A stretch of 64,000 nucleotides of DNA from Chryseobacterium sp. SORGH_AS_0447 (GCF_030818695.1 NZ_JAUTAR010000001.1:924501-988500), one strand, 5' to 3'. Counted from the stretch's first letter, positions 53,121 through 62,018 are shown. The notes: generated from the sequence alone by a model not told the origin. Numbers and translations are program-made.

Positions 53121-53150
53121 AAAAGAGAAGCTTATGCTTCTCTTTTTATT
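53121..53150 (+). terminator. Terminator after tonB
   Basis: A perfect 11-bp stem (AAAAGAGAAGC and complement, loop TTAT) is followed by TTTATT and a further T-rich run. Confidence 0.9.
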
Positions 53151-53158
53151 TTTTTTGG

Positions 53159-53166
53159 TATTTTTG
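53159..53166 (+). promoter_or_regulatory. -7 promoter box for the small membrane protein and PstS-like gene
   Basis: TATTTTTG directly follows the tonB terminator and ends 4 bases before the ATG at 53171, so the transcript may be leaderless or start at the second ATG. Confidence 0.5.
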
Positions 53167-53170
53167 TTAC

Positions 53171-53368
53171 ATGATGTTCAATTGGTTATCCCTTGTTACG
53201 GGATTTTTTTATATCGTCCTTGGAGGGGTTGTAATTTTTTACAAATTCTTCTTTACCGTTCTGGAGCCGGGCGTCGCCTATGCATTAGGTGCATTGCTTA
53301 TTCTTTACGGTATTTTCAGGATTTACAGAGCGATTACAAGAATTAAAAGTTCAGGAAATGAAGAATAG
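53171..53368 (+). CDS. Small two-helix membrane protein
   Basis: This 65-aa protein has two transmembrane helices: NWLSLVTGFFYIVLGGVVIFY and PGVAYALGALLILYGIFRIY, with a positively charged C-terminal tail (RAITRIKSSGNEE). It overlaps the next gene by 11 bases, so the two are translated together. The function is unknown; partnership with the following lipoprotein is suggested only by the coupling. Confidence 0.8.
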   Translation: MMFNWLSLVTGFFYIVLGGVVIFYKFFFTVLEPGVAYALGALLILYGIFRIYRAITRIKSSGNEE

Positions 53369-54230
53369 CATTACAGTTATTATGCTGTTTTTTATTAGTG
53401 CTATAGCAGTAAGCTGTAAAAACGAAGACAAATCACCATCTTATCATAAGGGCGAAATGACGATTCTTACCGATGAATCGTTTAAAAGTGTTACTGAAGC
53501 TTTAGCGGAAGGATATATGATTAATTATCCAGAAACAAAGATTAAAGTTTCCACAAAGAAAGAAGACCTGGGGTTCCTTGATCTATTAAATGATAAGGCA
53601 AGAATTGTTGTCATGTCTAGAGATTTATCTCCGGAAGAAATGAAAACGTATAAAGAGCGTGTAGACCGTAATTTTTTACCGGCTCGGTTTGCTGCGGACG
53701 CAGTGATTTTCATTGTTCCTAAAAGTTCAACCAAGGAAAGTATTTCGATGGATGAAATAAATAAAGGGATGCAGTCTGAAAATAAAGAATTCATTTTCGA
53801 CGGAGCGAATTCCAGCAATTTGAACTTTGTAGCCCAAAAGCTTAAAAAACAGCCCAAAGATTTAAAATTTTCCGTAATTCCGGGCAATAAAAATATTATC
53901 GAAGAGTTAAATAAATATCCTGATAAAATAGGAGTTATCGGCTTAAATACCTTCAGTCGTCCGTATGATAAGGAATCTGAGCAGTTGAGAAGTATGGTAA
54001 AGATCCTTCCTGTTGAAAGCAAAGGAAAACTGTACAATACGGATTATGAAAACCTTCGGAAAATGAATTATCCCTTTACCCGAATTTTGTATTTTTTAAC
54101 AAATGAAGGAAATTTCAATATAGCCAATGGGTTTATCAGGTATTCCTGCACGCAGCTTGGGCAGATGATTGTTCAGAAGGAAGGATTACAGCCTTATAAT
54201 ATCTATAGGAGAGAGGTGCAGATGCGTTAA
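53358..54230 (+). CDS. PstS-like substrate-binding lipoprotein
   Basis: This 290-aa protein has a lipoprotein signal ending AVSC followed by KNEDK. The body resembles the phosphate-binding PstS/PBP superfamily: GEMTILTDESFKSVTEALAEGY, DKARIVVMSRDLSPEE, ADAVIFIVPKSS and IGVIGLNTFSRPYD, then FIRYSCTQLGQMIVQKEGLQPYNIY. Bacteroidota proteins of this type often lie beside tonB and a TPR protein as here, and they are not part of a pst transporter. Ligand is unknown. The start was set at MKNSITVIMLFF, inside the end of the previous gene. Confidence 0.85.
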   Translation: MKNSITVIMLFFISAIAVSCKNEDKSPSYHKGEMTILTDESFKSVTEALAEGYMINYPETKIKVSTKKEDLGFLDLLNDKARIVVMSRDLSPEEMKTYKERVDRNFLPARFAADAVIFIVPKSSTKESISMDEINKGMQSENKEFIFDGANSSNLNFVAQKLKKQPKDLKFSVIPGNKNIIEELNKYPDKIGVIGLNTFSRPYDKESEQLRSMVKILPVESKGKLYNTDYENLRKMNYPFTRILYFLTNEGNFNIANGFIRYSCTQLGQMIVQKEGLQPYNIYRREVQMR

Positions 54231-54284
54231 AAAGTATTAAATTAATCCTTTAACCAAGATAAATACAGTATTTTGGTCTGGAAA

Positions 54285-54315
54285 TTGTGTAAATATAAAT
54301 CGAAATTTAGATTTG
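54285..54315 (+). promoter_or_regulatory. Promoter of the TPR gene
   Basis: TTG (54285-54287), a 20-base spacer and TAGATTTG (54308-54315) form a near-consensus promoter. The last TTG is in frame with the gene and was rejected as a start. Confidence 0.7.
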
Positions 54316-54324
54316 AATTATAAA

Positions 54325-55974
54325 ATGAAAGATATAATGAATATGAATGTAAAGAAGATTGCATTTGGAGCAGCAGTGGTGTTTTTTACCAACTTTGCCT
54401 TTGCGCAAACTGTACAGGACGGTATTAACAGTGTTGACAGTGATAAATATGCTCAGGCAAAAACTAATTTTACGAACATGATTGCTTCAGCGCCTACCGC
54501 TGAAAACTATTTCTACTTAGGAAATACTTATTTGAAACAAGGTGAGCCTGATTTTGCGGCTGCCACTGAAAATTTTAATAAAGGTCTTGCTGCAGACAGC
54601 AAAAGCTATTTGAATAAACTAGGTCTTGCGACAGTAAAACTTGGAAAAGGAGATAAAAATGCAGTAGCTGAAATCCAGAAAATTGTATCAGACTCCAGAG
54701 AGAAAGATGCGGAAGTATTGTTCAGAGCTGCAGAAGCACTGACTTTATTTGAGAAAAATAACTCTCCTGATCTTGCGATCCAGTTTCTAAATAAGGCAAT
54801 TGAGAGAGCAGAGAAAAAAGGAGTTCCTGCTTACTACTATTACACTTTAGGTGATGCTTACCGTTTGAAGAGAATGCCTGGAGATGCGATGACTGCTTAT
54901 GACAAAGCACTTCCTCTGGCAAAAAACAAAGCTTCGGTTTATACAAGAATCGGTACCCTTTGGATGGCTGCACAGCAGTGGCAACAAGCTAAAACAAGCA
55001 TTGATAAAGCAATTACTACAGATCCAACATATGCGCCTGCTTATAAGGCATTAGCAGCGTATGACATCAGATACCAGCAAAATGCTAAAGCAACTCAGGA
55101 TTTGATCAACTATACAAAATATGCTGATGAAGATCCTTATACGCAATTGGAAATTGCCAAACTTTATTTTACGAATGAAGATTATGCAAATTCTAAGCAG
55201 GTACTGGATAAAATCTTTGATAAAATCAATGATCCTATTAAATTTAAGTTGAGAGCTTATCAGTTGTATGCTAACGGTAACTATGCAGAAGCTAAGCAGA
55301 ACCTGGATAATTTCATTTCTCAGGCTGAAAAATCAAGAGTACAGCCTGCCGATCAGGGACTTCAGGGCCTTATTGCAGCAGGTTTGGCAAAAACTGAAAC
55401 TGATGCAGCTAAGAAAACAGCTTTAATGACAGAGGCTCAGCAAAAAGTAGCGATTGCAAAAGCGGCTAAAGACGAAACTTTAAAGTGGGATCTGGAACTA
55501 GTAAAGATTGCAGGAGGAGGAGCTTCTCAGGCTGATGTTGATGCCGGTCCTACAAACCCTACTATTGAAGGATTAAAACAAAAAGTTGCTGCAAATGCTC
55601 AGGATTCGGATTCTCTTTTCAAATTGGCAACTGCTTATCAGGATGCTAAAAACTGGAACGGTGCCATCTTAACATGGCAAAAAATGAATGCGCTTTTACC
55701 TGATTGGGCACCTGGATATTACAGTTTAGGATATTCTTACCAACAGGCAGGTAATAATGATGCAGCAAAAATTGCTTATGAGAAATTCATCAATACCGTA
55801 AAACCTGCTGACCAGGAAGCCAACAAGCAAACGTTAGCTTATGCTTATTTTGCAGTAGCATATATGAATAAAGATTCAGATCTTGCGAAAGCAAAAGATT
55901 ATGTTGCAAAATCAGTTCAATTGGATCCTAATTATCAGGATGCTGTAAAACTGAATGCAGAAATCAACAAATAA
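54325..55974 (+). CDS. Exported TPR-repeat protein
   Basis: This protein of about 549 aa has a signal peptide (VKKIAFGAAVVFFTNFAFAQ) and many tetratricopeptide units, visible as repeated patterns such as AENYFYLGNTYLKQGEPDFA, YYTLGDAYRLKRMPGDAMTAY and YYSLGYSYQQAGNNDAAKIAY. It should sit in the periplasm as a protein-protein scaffold. Its conserved place after tonB and the PstS-like gene suggests a role in envelope transport, but this is inference. ATG codons at 54325, 54337 and 54343 are all possible; the one at 54343 gives the cleanest signal peptide. Confidence 0.85.
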   Translation: MKDIMNMNVKKIAFGAAVVFFTNFAFAQTVQDGINSVDSDKYAQAKTNFTNMIASAPTAENYFYLGNTYLKQGEPDFAAATENFNKGLAADSKSYLNKLGLATVKLGKGDKNAVAEIQKIVSDSREKDAEVLFRAAEALTLFEKNNSPDLAIQFLNKAIERAEKKGVPAYYYYTLGDAYRLKRMPGDAMTAYDKALPLAKNKASVYTRIGTLWMAAQQWQQAKTSIDKAITTDPTYAPAYKALAAYDIRYQQNAKATQDLINYTKYADEDPYTQLEIAKLYFTNEDYANSKQVLDKIFDKINDPIKFKLRAYQLYANGNYAEAKQNLDNFISQAEKSRVQPADQGLQGLIAAGLAKTETDAAKKTALMTEAQQKVAIAKAAKDETLKWDLELVKIAGGGASQADVDAGPTNPTIEGLKQKVAANAQDSDSLFKLATAYQDAKNWNGAILTWQKMNALLPDWAPGYYSLGYSYQQAGNNDAAKIAYEKFINTVKPADQEANKQTLAYAYFAVAYMNKDSDLAKAKDYVAKSVQLDPNYQDAVKLNAEINK

Positions 55975-56001
55975 TTTAATATTTTAAATTAAAGATAGTA
56001 A

Positions 56002-56033
56002 GCTTCCCATTCTTTGTGTTTGGGAAGTTTTTA
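56002..56033 (+). terminator. Terminator after the TPR gene
   Basis: CTTCCCA (56003-56009) pairs with TGGGAAG (56021-56027) and is followed by TTTTTATTTT. Confidence 0.75.
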
Positions 56034-56051
56034 TTTTAAGTCTTATCTTTG
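56019..56051 (+). promoter_or_regulatory. Promoter of bshB1
   Basis: TTTG (56019-56022) and TATCTTTG (56044-56051) are separated by 21 bases. The -33 box lies within the terminator hairpin of the preceding gene. Confidence 0.65.
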
Positions 56052-56056
56052 ACCCT

Positions 56057-56778
56057 ATGAAAACAGACATACTTGCTTTTGGTGCCCATCCGGACGATGT
56101 GGAATTGGGATGTGGAGGAACAATTGCCAAAATGGTTTCAGAAGGAAAAACCTGTGTAATCGTTGACCTTACTAAAGGAGAGCTTGGAACCCGTGGGACC
56201 GAAGAAACCAGAAAAGCGGAGGCTGCCGATTCAGCGGGAATTTTAGGAGTAGCTGCAAGGGAAAATCTTGGGATGAAAGACGGGTTTCTTGAAAATTCTG
56301 AAGAATATCAGATGAGGATCGTAAAAATGGTTCGCAAATATAGGCCTGAAATCGTCTTAGCCAATGCAATTGATGATAGACATCCGGATCATGCAAAAGG
56401 AGCGAAATTAGTATCGGATGCGTGCTTTTTAGCCGGCTTGAGGAAAATTGAAACGTTGTTGGATGGGGAAAATCAGGAGGTATGGAGAGACCGAAGCATA
56501 TTTTCCATTACATTCAGTGGAAAAATATTGAGCCGGAATTCTGCATTGACATTTCCGAGCATCTTGATAAAAAAATTGCAGCCTGCATGGCTTTCAAAAC
56601 ACAGTTCTATGATCCGACTTCAAATGAACCGGAAACACCGATTACTTCAAAAGACTTTTATGAAAGCCTGACTTACCGGGCCCAGGATTTAGGGCGTTTA
56701 TCGGGAGTTGCTTATGCTGAGGGATTTACGTCGGAGAAGTTAATTTCTTTGAAAAATTTTGATGGAATTGTTTGGTAG
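56057..56778 (+). pseudogene. bshB1: Bacillithiol biosynthesis deacetylase BshB1, frameshifted
   Basis: BshB1 deacetylates GlcNAc-malate in bacillithiol synthesis (LmbE/PIG-L family, zinc enzyme). The N-terminal part has ILAFGAHPDDVELGCGGT with the zinc-site HPDD, TKGELGTRGT and the second zinc His in DDRHPDHAKGA. The frame is lost after VWR at about 56490 but continues in another frame from RPKHIFHYIQWKNIEPEF to the end FDGIVW at 56778. Removing one GA from GAGAGA (56485-56490) restores the whole protein (about 239 aa). It is either newly inactivated or a sequence error. Confidence 0.88.
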
Positions 56779-56801
56779 TTGTAAAATCTTTCCTATATTT
56801 G
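56771..56801 (+). promoter_or_regulatory. Consensus promoter of tRNA-His
   Basis: TTTG (56771-56774), 19 bases, and TATATTTG (56794-56801) match the Bacteroidota consensus. The TTTG lies in the last codons of bshB1. Confidence 0.85.
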
Positions 56802-56813
56802 CACTCACAAAAC

Positions 56814-56888
<75 letters not shown>

Positions 56889-56893
56889 CAAAG

Positions 56894-56924
56894 AAAGTAC
56901 ACTTTTTAAAAGTGTACTTTTTTA
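56894..56924 (+). terminator. Terminator after tRNA-His
   Basis: AAAGTACACTTT pairs with AAGTGTACTTT and is followed by a T run. The remaining sequence to 57060 holds no recognised feature. Confidence 0.88.
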
Positions 56925-57060
56925 TTTTACAAGATTCCGAAATTCAATTTGATAATTTTATTGAGCGTTAAAGTGAATGTAAGAAATAGATATTGCACTT
57001 GGGATAAGCAATCCGGACCTAAATTTTTTGTTACAATCTCAAAAACAGTAATGCACAAAA

Positions 57061-57084
57061 AAAGCATCCTTTTTTCAGATGCTT
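57061..57084 (-). terminator. Terminator after the DUF3276 gene
   Basis: AAGCATC (57062-57068) pairs with GATGCTT (57078-57084); the minus strand continues with TTTTTTT. Confidence 0.85.
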
Positions 57085-57106
57085 GTGTTTTTAGAATTAT
57101 TCTTTT

Positions 57107-57442
57107 TTAAACTTCGTCGTCAGAGTCAATGGTGTATGATCTGCTTTTGAAGTCTTTGTCATGCTTTTCTGATATTACATCCTCACCCTTTTCATTAATG
57201 ATGAAATCTGTGGATTCATTAAACATCTCCTGAAAACTTTTAAAATCTTCCTTGTAAAGATAGATTTTGTGCTTCTCGAATGTAGCTTCTCCATTCTCCC
57301 CGAAATTCTTTTTGCTTTCGGTAATCGTAAGATAATAATCTCCTGCTTTCGTCTCGCGCACATCAAAGAAATAAGTTCTTCTCCCTGCTTTTAACACCTT
57401 TGTGAAAATTTCATTTTCGTGGCGTTCCTTGTATTCACTCAT
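57107..57442 (-). CDS. DUF3276 family (PUR-type) nucleic-acid-binding protein
   Basis: This 111-aa protein begins MSEYKERHENEIFTKVLKAG followed by RRTYFFDVRETKAGDYYLTITESKK, the bacterial PUR-alpha-like fold (DUF3276) known from Bacteroidota and spirochaetes. These small proteins bind single-stranded DNA or RNA as dimers. The C-terminal tail is acidic (SYTIDSDDEV). The biological role in this group is not established. It has a full-consensus promoter and a terminator, suggesting strong expression. Confidence 0.92.
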   Translation of the reverse strand: MSEYKERHENEIFTKVLKAGRRTYFFDVRETKAGDYYLTITESKKNFGENGEATFEKHKIYLYKEDFKSFQEMFNESTDFIINEKGEDVISEKHDKDFKSRSYTIDSDDEV

Positions 57443-57471
57443 TGTTAGATATTTTTTAATCTTGTTAAGAA

Positions 57472-57501
57472 CAAATATAAAAGTTTTCTTTTAATCACAA
57501 A
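57472..57501 (-). promoter_or_regulatory. Consensus promoter of the DUF3276 gene
   Basis: On the minus strand TTTG (57498-57501), 18 bases, and TATATTTG (57472-57479) match the consensus. Confidence 0.82.
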
Positions 57502-57541
57502 ATTTTTTTTATGATTTATTTAACATTTGTGAATGAATGGG

Positions 57542-59203
57542 CTATGCGGTTATGGAATTGTTAATTTCAGTCAGGTTAAGAATTTTATCAGCTCTCTGTG
57601 CGCTAGACTCTCTATGCGTGATGATTATCGAAGTTGCGTTGCGTATTTTACGGTCGATATTTTCAAGAATATTCTGTTCCGTTTCAGTATCCAGTGCAGA
57701 TAGGGAATCGTCAAAAATAATGATGTTGGGATCCTTAATCAATGCCCTAGCGATACAGATCCTCTGTTTCTGTCCTCCCGAAAGCATGACGCCGCGTTCT
57801 CCAACCATAGTATTGTACTGTTCTTTAAATCCAACTATATTCTTATCCACATCGGCGATTTTGGCATATTCCACTACTTTTTCGTGTGATGGTTGATCTA
57901 TTGCAAAACCGATATTGTGTTCGATAGAATCGGAGAAAAGATAACTTTCCTGTGGAATGTATCCGATATAATTCCGATAGTTTTCCAGATTATGGTCTTT
58001 CAGGTTTTTGCCGTCGATCAGGATTTCTCCTTCGGTAGGATCGATCAGGCGGCATAAGAGCAGAGCTATGGTGGATTTCCCGCTTCCGGTTTTTCCCATA
58101 ATGGCCATCGATTCTCCGGCTTTAAGTGTAAAGCTCAGGTTGTCTAAAGCCCTGATCCCGGTATTCGGATATACATAAGAAACATTCCGGAACTCAATAT
58201 CTCCTTTGATGCCGTATTTTTCAAAATTGGTATTAATTATCTCCGACTTTTTATTCATGAATTCATTAATTCTCTGCATCGATGCTTCAGCCCGCTGATT
58301 AACGGAAGTTACCCAGCCCACCATCGAAAATGGGAAGATCAGGGTGTTGATGTACATGAAAAAGTCTGCAATTTTACCGATGCTCAGTTCCCCAGCAATA
58401 TATTTCTGCCCGCCGACCCAGATGATGGCTACATTCAATAGACCGATTACAAATAAAATAATGGTAAAGAAATACGCTTCGGTTTTTGCTAAATCCAATG
58501 CTTTATCCTGGTAGTCGGTTACTTTCGCACTGTAATTCTTTTTGATATAATTTTCTTTGGCAAAAAACTTTACCACGCGGATGCCTGAAAAACTGTCCTG
58601 TACGAAAGTAGAAATCCCCGACTGGCTTTTCTGCATGATCTTCGATTTCTTATTGATGATCGAACTTACCTTATAAATTGCAAAAGATAAAATAGGAAGC
58701 GGCAATAACGTCCAGAGGGTCATGGAAACATCCGTTTTAAGCATATAAATTGCAGTAATGACTACCAGAACGATCAGGTTGGCAACATACATCACTCCGG
58801 GACCCAGGTACATTCTCACAGCCACGACATCTTCACTCAGACGGTTCATCAAATCTCCGATCGTTGTCTGCTTATAATCCGTTAAAGATAAATCCTGGTA
58901 ATGCCTGTAAATTTTATTTTTCAGTTCGTATTCTATTCTTCTTGAGGCTACAATAATGGTCTGCCGCATCATAAACGTAAAAAAACCTGTCAGTAAAGAA
59001 CAGCCAACAATAATGGCGACATAAATAAGAACCTGTCTGTTAAAGCCCAGATTCCCGTTTTTCGTAAGTTCATCTACGGATTTCCCGACAAACTGAACTT
59101 TATATATGTTGAAAAAATTACTGGCAATAATGAATAATACTCCCCAAAACAGCAGTATTTTGTGCTTCCAGAAGTAGGGGTTTAATGTTTTTAGCGCTTT
59201 CAT
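57542..59203 (-). CDS. ABC exporter, fused permease and ATPase
   Basis: This 553-aa half-transporter has six transmembrane helices in about residues 15-300 and a C-terminal ATPase with Walker A MGKTGSGKSTIALLL, Q-loop YIPQESYLF, signature VMLSGGQKQRICIARAL and Walker B IIIFDDSLSALD. It belongs to the MsbA/multidrug group and should act as a homodimer or with a partner exporting lipids or drugs. The substrate is unknown. It is divergent from nusB. Confidence 0.92.
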   Translation of the reverse strand: MKALKTLNPYFWKHKILLFWGVLFIIASNFFNIYKVQFVGKSVDELTKNGNLGFNRQVLIYVAIIVGCSLLTGFFTFMMRQTIIVASRRIEYELKNKIYRHYQDLSLTDYKQTTIGDLMNRLSEDVVAVRMYLGPGVMYVANLIVLVVITAIYMLKTDVSMTLWTLLPLPILSFAIYKVSSIINKKSKIMQKSQSGISTFVQDSFSGIRVVKFFAKENYIKKNYSAKVTDYQDKALDLAKTEAYFFTIILFVIGLLNVAIIWVGGQKYIAGELSIGKIADFFMYINTLIFPFSMVGWVTSVNQRAEASMQRINEFMNKKSEIINTNFEKYGIKGDIEFRNVSYVYPNTGIRALDNLSFTLKAGESMAIMGKTGSGKSTIALLLCRLIDPTEGEILIDGKNLKDHNLENYRNYIGYIPQESYLFSDSIEHNIGFAIDQPSHEKVVEYAKIADVDKNIVGFKEQYNTMVGERGVMLSGGQKQRICIARALIKDPNIIIFDDSLSALDTETEQNILENIDRKIRNATSIIITHRESSAQRADKILNLTEINNSITA

Positions 59204-59212
59204 AAAGTTTCA

Positions 59213-59220
59213 CAAAATTA
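59213..59220 (-). promoter_or_regulatory. -7 promoter box for the ABC exporter
   Basis: The minus strand reads TAATTTTG 9 bases before the start, implying a very short leader. Confidence 0.45.
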
Positions 59221-59264
59221 CAAAAATGTCATCAGACTACGAATTTCATAAATTTTAAATTTTG

Positions 59265-59272
59265 TATCTTTG
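59265..59272 (+). promoter_or_regulatory. -7 promoter box for the nusB operon
   Basis: TATCTTTG lies 22 bases before the nusB start in the divergent gap with the ABC exporter. Confidence 0.7.
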
Positions 59273-59294
59273 CACCCATAAAAAAGCTCTTTGA

Positions 59295-60200
59295 ATGTTA
59301 GGAAGACGACAAATCCGTGAAAAAGTAGTACAGACCGTGTATTCTTATTATCAGAATCCTGTGAAGTTTGATGTGTTAGAGAAAAACATGTTCGCCGGAA
59401 TAGAGAAAATCTATCATCTCTATATCTATGAACTGAATTTCCTTGTTTCTCTGAAAGAACTGGCAGAAAATCAGATCGAAATCGGAAAAAATAAATATCT
59501 GAAAACCGATGCTGATATTAATCCTAACCAAAAATTCATCAACAATCAAGTTTTAATTAAATTGGAAGAAAATCCTGAGAGGTTATTTTTCACAGGACAG
59601 CACAAACAATTGAAATGGGACCTGCATGATGATCTTTTGGTGAAAACGTTCCAGAGAATTACGGCAGGAAAACGTTATCAGGATTTTATGAAAGAAGAAG
59701 GCTATTCTTTCGAAGATGATCAGAAGTTTATCGGGAAATTATTTTTAAGATATATTGCTGAAAATGATGATTTCCACGATTATCTTGGAGATAAGGAACT
59801 TTCCTGGTATGATGATATTCATATTGCCAATTCCATGGTGCAGAAGACCATCGGTTTCCTGAAAGAAGATGAAGAAAGCCGTACTTTAATTAAAATGATT
59901 AAAGACGACGAGGATAAAACGTTTGCCATCAAATTATTAAGAAACACGCTGGACAGTTGGGAAAACAACGAAAAGAAACTGGAGGAAAGGCTTGAAAACT
60001 GGGACCTGGAGAGGGTTTCTTTAATGGATAAAGTGATTCTTTCGACAGCAATTGCGGAGCTGGATAACTTTCCTTTTACGCCTTCAAGAGTTATCATCAA
60101 CGAATATATCGAGATTGCAAAAGTATTTGCAACAGACCGTTCCAATATATTTATTAACGGTATTTTAGATAAGTATTGTAAAGATTTAAACAGAATATAA
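59295..60200 (+). CDS. nusB: Transcription antitermination factor NusB, long form
   Basis: NusB binds boxA RNA with NusE (S10) and supports rRNA transcription. The C-terminal 130 residues carry the NusB domain, with DLERVSLMDKVILSTAIAEL and RVIINEYIEIAKVFATDRSNIFINGILD. The preceding 165 residues, starting RRQIREKVVQTVYSYYQ, are a helical extension typical of Bacteroidota. The total of 301 aa is about twice that of E. coli NusB. It begins a conserved cluster with the DUF1573 and yajC genes. Confidence 0.95.
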   Translation: MLGRRQIREKVVQTVYSYYQNPVKFDVLEKNMFAGIEKIYHLYIYELNFLVSLKELAENQIEIGKNKYLKTDADINPNQKFINNQVLIKLEENPERLFFTGQHKQLKWDLHDDLLVKTFQRITAGKRYQDFMKEEGYSFEDDQKFIGKLFLRYIAENDDFHDYLGDKELSWYDDIHIANSMVQKTIGFLKEDEESRTLIKMIKDDEDKTFAIKLLRNTLDSWENNEKKLEERLENWDLERVSLMDKVILSTAIAELDNFPFTPSRVIINEYIEIAKVFATDRSNIFINGILDKYCKDLNRI

Positions 60201-60212
60201 AAATATTGTCAT

Positions 60213-60734
60213 ATGAAAAAAACGTTATCAATAATCGCTTTGTCTGTGATGGCCTTTGGAATGGTTTCATGCAAAAAAGAGAATAAGGAAACTACAGGAA
60301 CGGAAACGGCTACAACGGCTACTGATTCTACAACTGCGGCTGCTTCTGCACCGATGGGTGATTCTGCTGCTGTAGCTCCGGCTACAGAACAGACTGCTGC
60401 TACTCCTGCTTCCAATCAGCCTTTAACAACGGTAGCTCTTTCGGAAAGCAATTTCGACTTCGGGAAAATTAAAAAGGGTGAGAAAGTGCAACACGTTTAT
60501 GAAATTACAAATACGGGAAGCAACCCATTGGTTATTTCTGAAGTAAAGCCGGGCTGTGGATGTACTGCTCCTGATTTCACCAAAGAACCGATTATGCCTG
60601 GTAAAAAAGGAAAAATCACGTTACATTTCGATTCTACCAACTTTGACGGAAATGTGAGCAAGTTTGCTGATGTATTTGCCAATGTAGAAAAAATGCCGAT
60701 TAAATTAACTTTCACTGCGAATATTCAACCATAA
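60213..60734 (+). CDS. DUF1573-domain lipoprotein
   Basis: This 173-aa protein has a lipoprotein signal ending MVSC, a long alanine/threonine-rich linker (residues about 28-75), and a C-terminal DUF1573 immunoglobulin-like domain with FDFGKIKKGEKVQHVYEITN, the SEVKPGCGCTAPDF motif and PGKKGKITLHFDS. The two cysteines of CGC may form a redox or metal site. It lies between nusB and yajC, an arrangement conserved in Flavobacteriia. Function is unknown. Confidence 0.92.
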   Translation: MKKTLSIIALSVMAFGMVSCKKENKETTGTETATTATDSTTAAASAPMGDSAAVAPATEQTAATPASNQPLTTVALSESNFDFGKIKKGEKVQHVYEITNTGSNPLVISEVKPGCGCTAPDFTKEPIMPGKKGKITLHFDSTNFDGNVSKFADVFANVEKMPIKLTFTANIQP

Positions 60735-60738
60735 GATC

Positions 60739-61119
60739 ATGAATTTACTATCAATCTTTTTACAGGCTCCGGCTCAGGGAGGAAACTCCATGATGCTGAT
60801 CATGATGGGGGTAATGTTTGTCGGATTTTATTTCCTGATGATCAGACCGCAGATGAGAAAGCAGAAACAGGAGAAAAACTTCCAGGAAACGCTTAAAGTA
60901 GGAACAAGAGTTGTGCTTACTTCCGGTCTTCATGGAAGAATCGCTCAGGTTCAGGATGACGGGTTTGTTATTGAAACCTTATCCGGAAAACTGAAATTTG
61001 AGAAAGCGGCTGTTTCCAGAGAATTTACGGAAGCCCGTTTCGGCGATAAAGCCAAAGCTGCTGAAAAAACTGCCGATAAAACAACTGACAAAAAAGAAAT
61101 CGACCTGGAGAAAAAATAA
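60739..61119 (+). CDS. yajC: Preprotein translocase subunit YajC
   Basis: YajC is the small membrane partner of SecDF. The 126-aa protein has one transmembrane helix (SMMLIMMGVMFVGFYFLMI), the family RPQMRKQKQEKNFQETLKVG, and GTRVVLTSGLHGRIAQVQDDG, followed by a lysine-rich tail (AAEKTADKTTDKKEIDLEKK). It follows the DUF1573 gene after 4 bases. SecDF is elsewhere. Confidence 0.96.
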   Translation: MNLLSIFLQAPAQGGNSMMLIMMGVMFVGFYFLMIRPQMRKQKQEKNFQETLKVGTRVVLTSGLHGRIAQVQDDGFVIETLSGKLKFEKAAVSREFTEARFGDKAKAAEKTADKTTDKKEIDLEKK

Positions 61120-61146
61120 TTTTTCCGGATTCAAAATAATATTTCG

Positions 61147-61185
61147 TTTCGGCGGGATAAGCACTGCTTATCCCGCCGAAATTTT
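61147..61185 (+). terminator. Strong terminator after yajC
   Basis: A perfect 16-bp GC-rich stem (TTTCGGCGGGATAAGC and complement) with a 3-base loop is followed by TTTT. Confidence 0.88.
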
Positions 61186-61274
61186 AGAGGGTAATATTGG
61201 AAGCCTTTTCTTTCTGCAAGAATCTATTTGTGTTCATTAGTGAGAAACATTCGTGAAATTAGTGTTTAAACAAA

Positions 61275-61282
61275 TATCTTTG
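61275..61282 (+). promoter_or_regulatory. -7 promoter box for the short-chain dehydrogenase
   Basis: TATCTTTG ends 4 bases before the start codon, again implying a very short leader. The upstream 50 bases contain two copies of ATTAGTG. Confidence 0.6.
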
Positions 61283-61286
61283 CCCC

Positions 61287-62018
61287 ATGAATCAAAGCAC
61301 AGACAAAACCGTTCTCATCCTCGGTGCCAATTCCGATGTTGCCAAACAAAGTATTAAGCAATATATTGAAAAAGGGTTTTCCGTTATTGCGGCTTCCAGA
61401 AATACAGCATCATTGGATAAATTTATATCGGAAAATAATCTGAACTTAAAAGTGACGGTCCTGTCTTTTGATGCGGTGGATTTTGATTCTCACCAAAAAT
61501 TTTATAGTGAATTGCCGGCAAAGCCTCATATCGTTGTCTACGCCGCCGGATTTTTAGTGGATAATGAAACGGCTTTAAAAGATTTTAAGGGTGCGCAACA
61601 GATGATGATGGTGAATTATATGGGCGCCGTTTCCATTCTGAATATCATTGCGACGGATAAAAGCAATAAAAATTTAGAAAGAATCATCGGACTATCTTCG
61701 CTTTCAGGAGTTCGCGGACGGAAAAGCAATTTTGTTTACGGAAGCACAAAGGCCGCTTTTACTACCTATTTAGCCGGATTAAGACAGGAATTGGCTTCAA
61801 GAAATATTAAAGTCAACGCTTTGGTCATTGGCTACATCCGCACCAAAATCAACGAAGGACTTCAACTGAATGAATCCCTGATCATGGAGCCGGATTATGT
61901 CGCCAGATTCATTGTCAATGCCGGAAATTCTTTCACCATTGTTCCGAATTTTAAATGGAAACTCATTTATCTGATTCTGAAAGTACTGCCGGAAAGCTTG
62001 GTGGCGAAATTGCCATAG
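61287..62018 (+). CDS. Short-chain dehydrogenase/reductase
   Basis: This 243-aa SDR has a cofactor loop ILGANSDVAKQSIKQY (a GANSD variant of the usual GxxxGxG), an NADP-suggesting ASRN, VVYAAGFLVDN, catalytic Ser in IIGLSSLSGVRG and the YxxxK pair in FVYGSTKAAF. The C-terminal part resembles SDRs acting on sugar-lipids (DprE2-like), but the substrate cannot be assigned. It is a single gene that ends beside a convergent membrane-protein gene. Confidence 0.88.
   Translation: MNQSTDKTVLILGANSDVAKQSIKQYIEKGFSVIAASRNTASLDKFISENNLNLKVTVLSFDAVDFDSHQKFYSELPAKPHIVVYAAGFLVDNETALKDFKGAQQMMMVNYMGAVSILNIIATDKSNKNLERIIGLSSLSGVRGRKSNFVYGSTKAAFTTYLAGLRQELASRNIKVNALVIGYIRTKINEGLQLNESLIMEPDYVARFIVNAGNSFTIVPNFKWKLIYLILKVLPESLVAKLP

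Noticed and set aside
53116..53346. Alternative 76-codon frame starting MKKEKLMLL over the tonB terminator
   Set aside because: It begins inside the terminator hairpin and overlaps, in another frame, the better two-helix protein at 53171-53368 that has its own -7 box and is coupled to the next gene.
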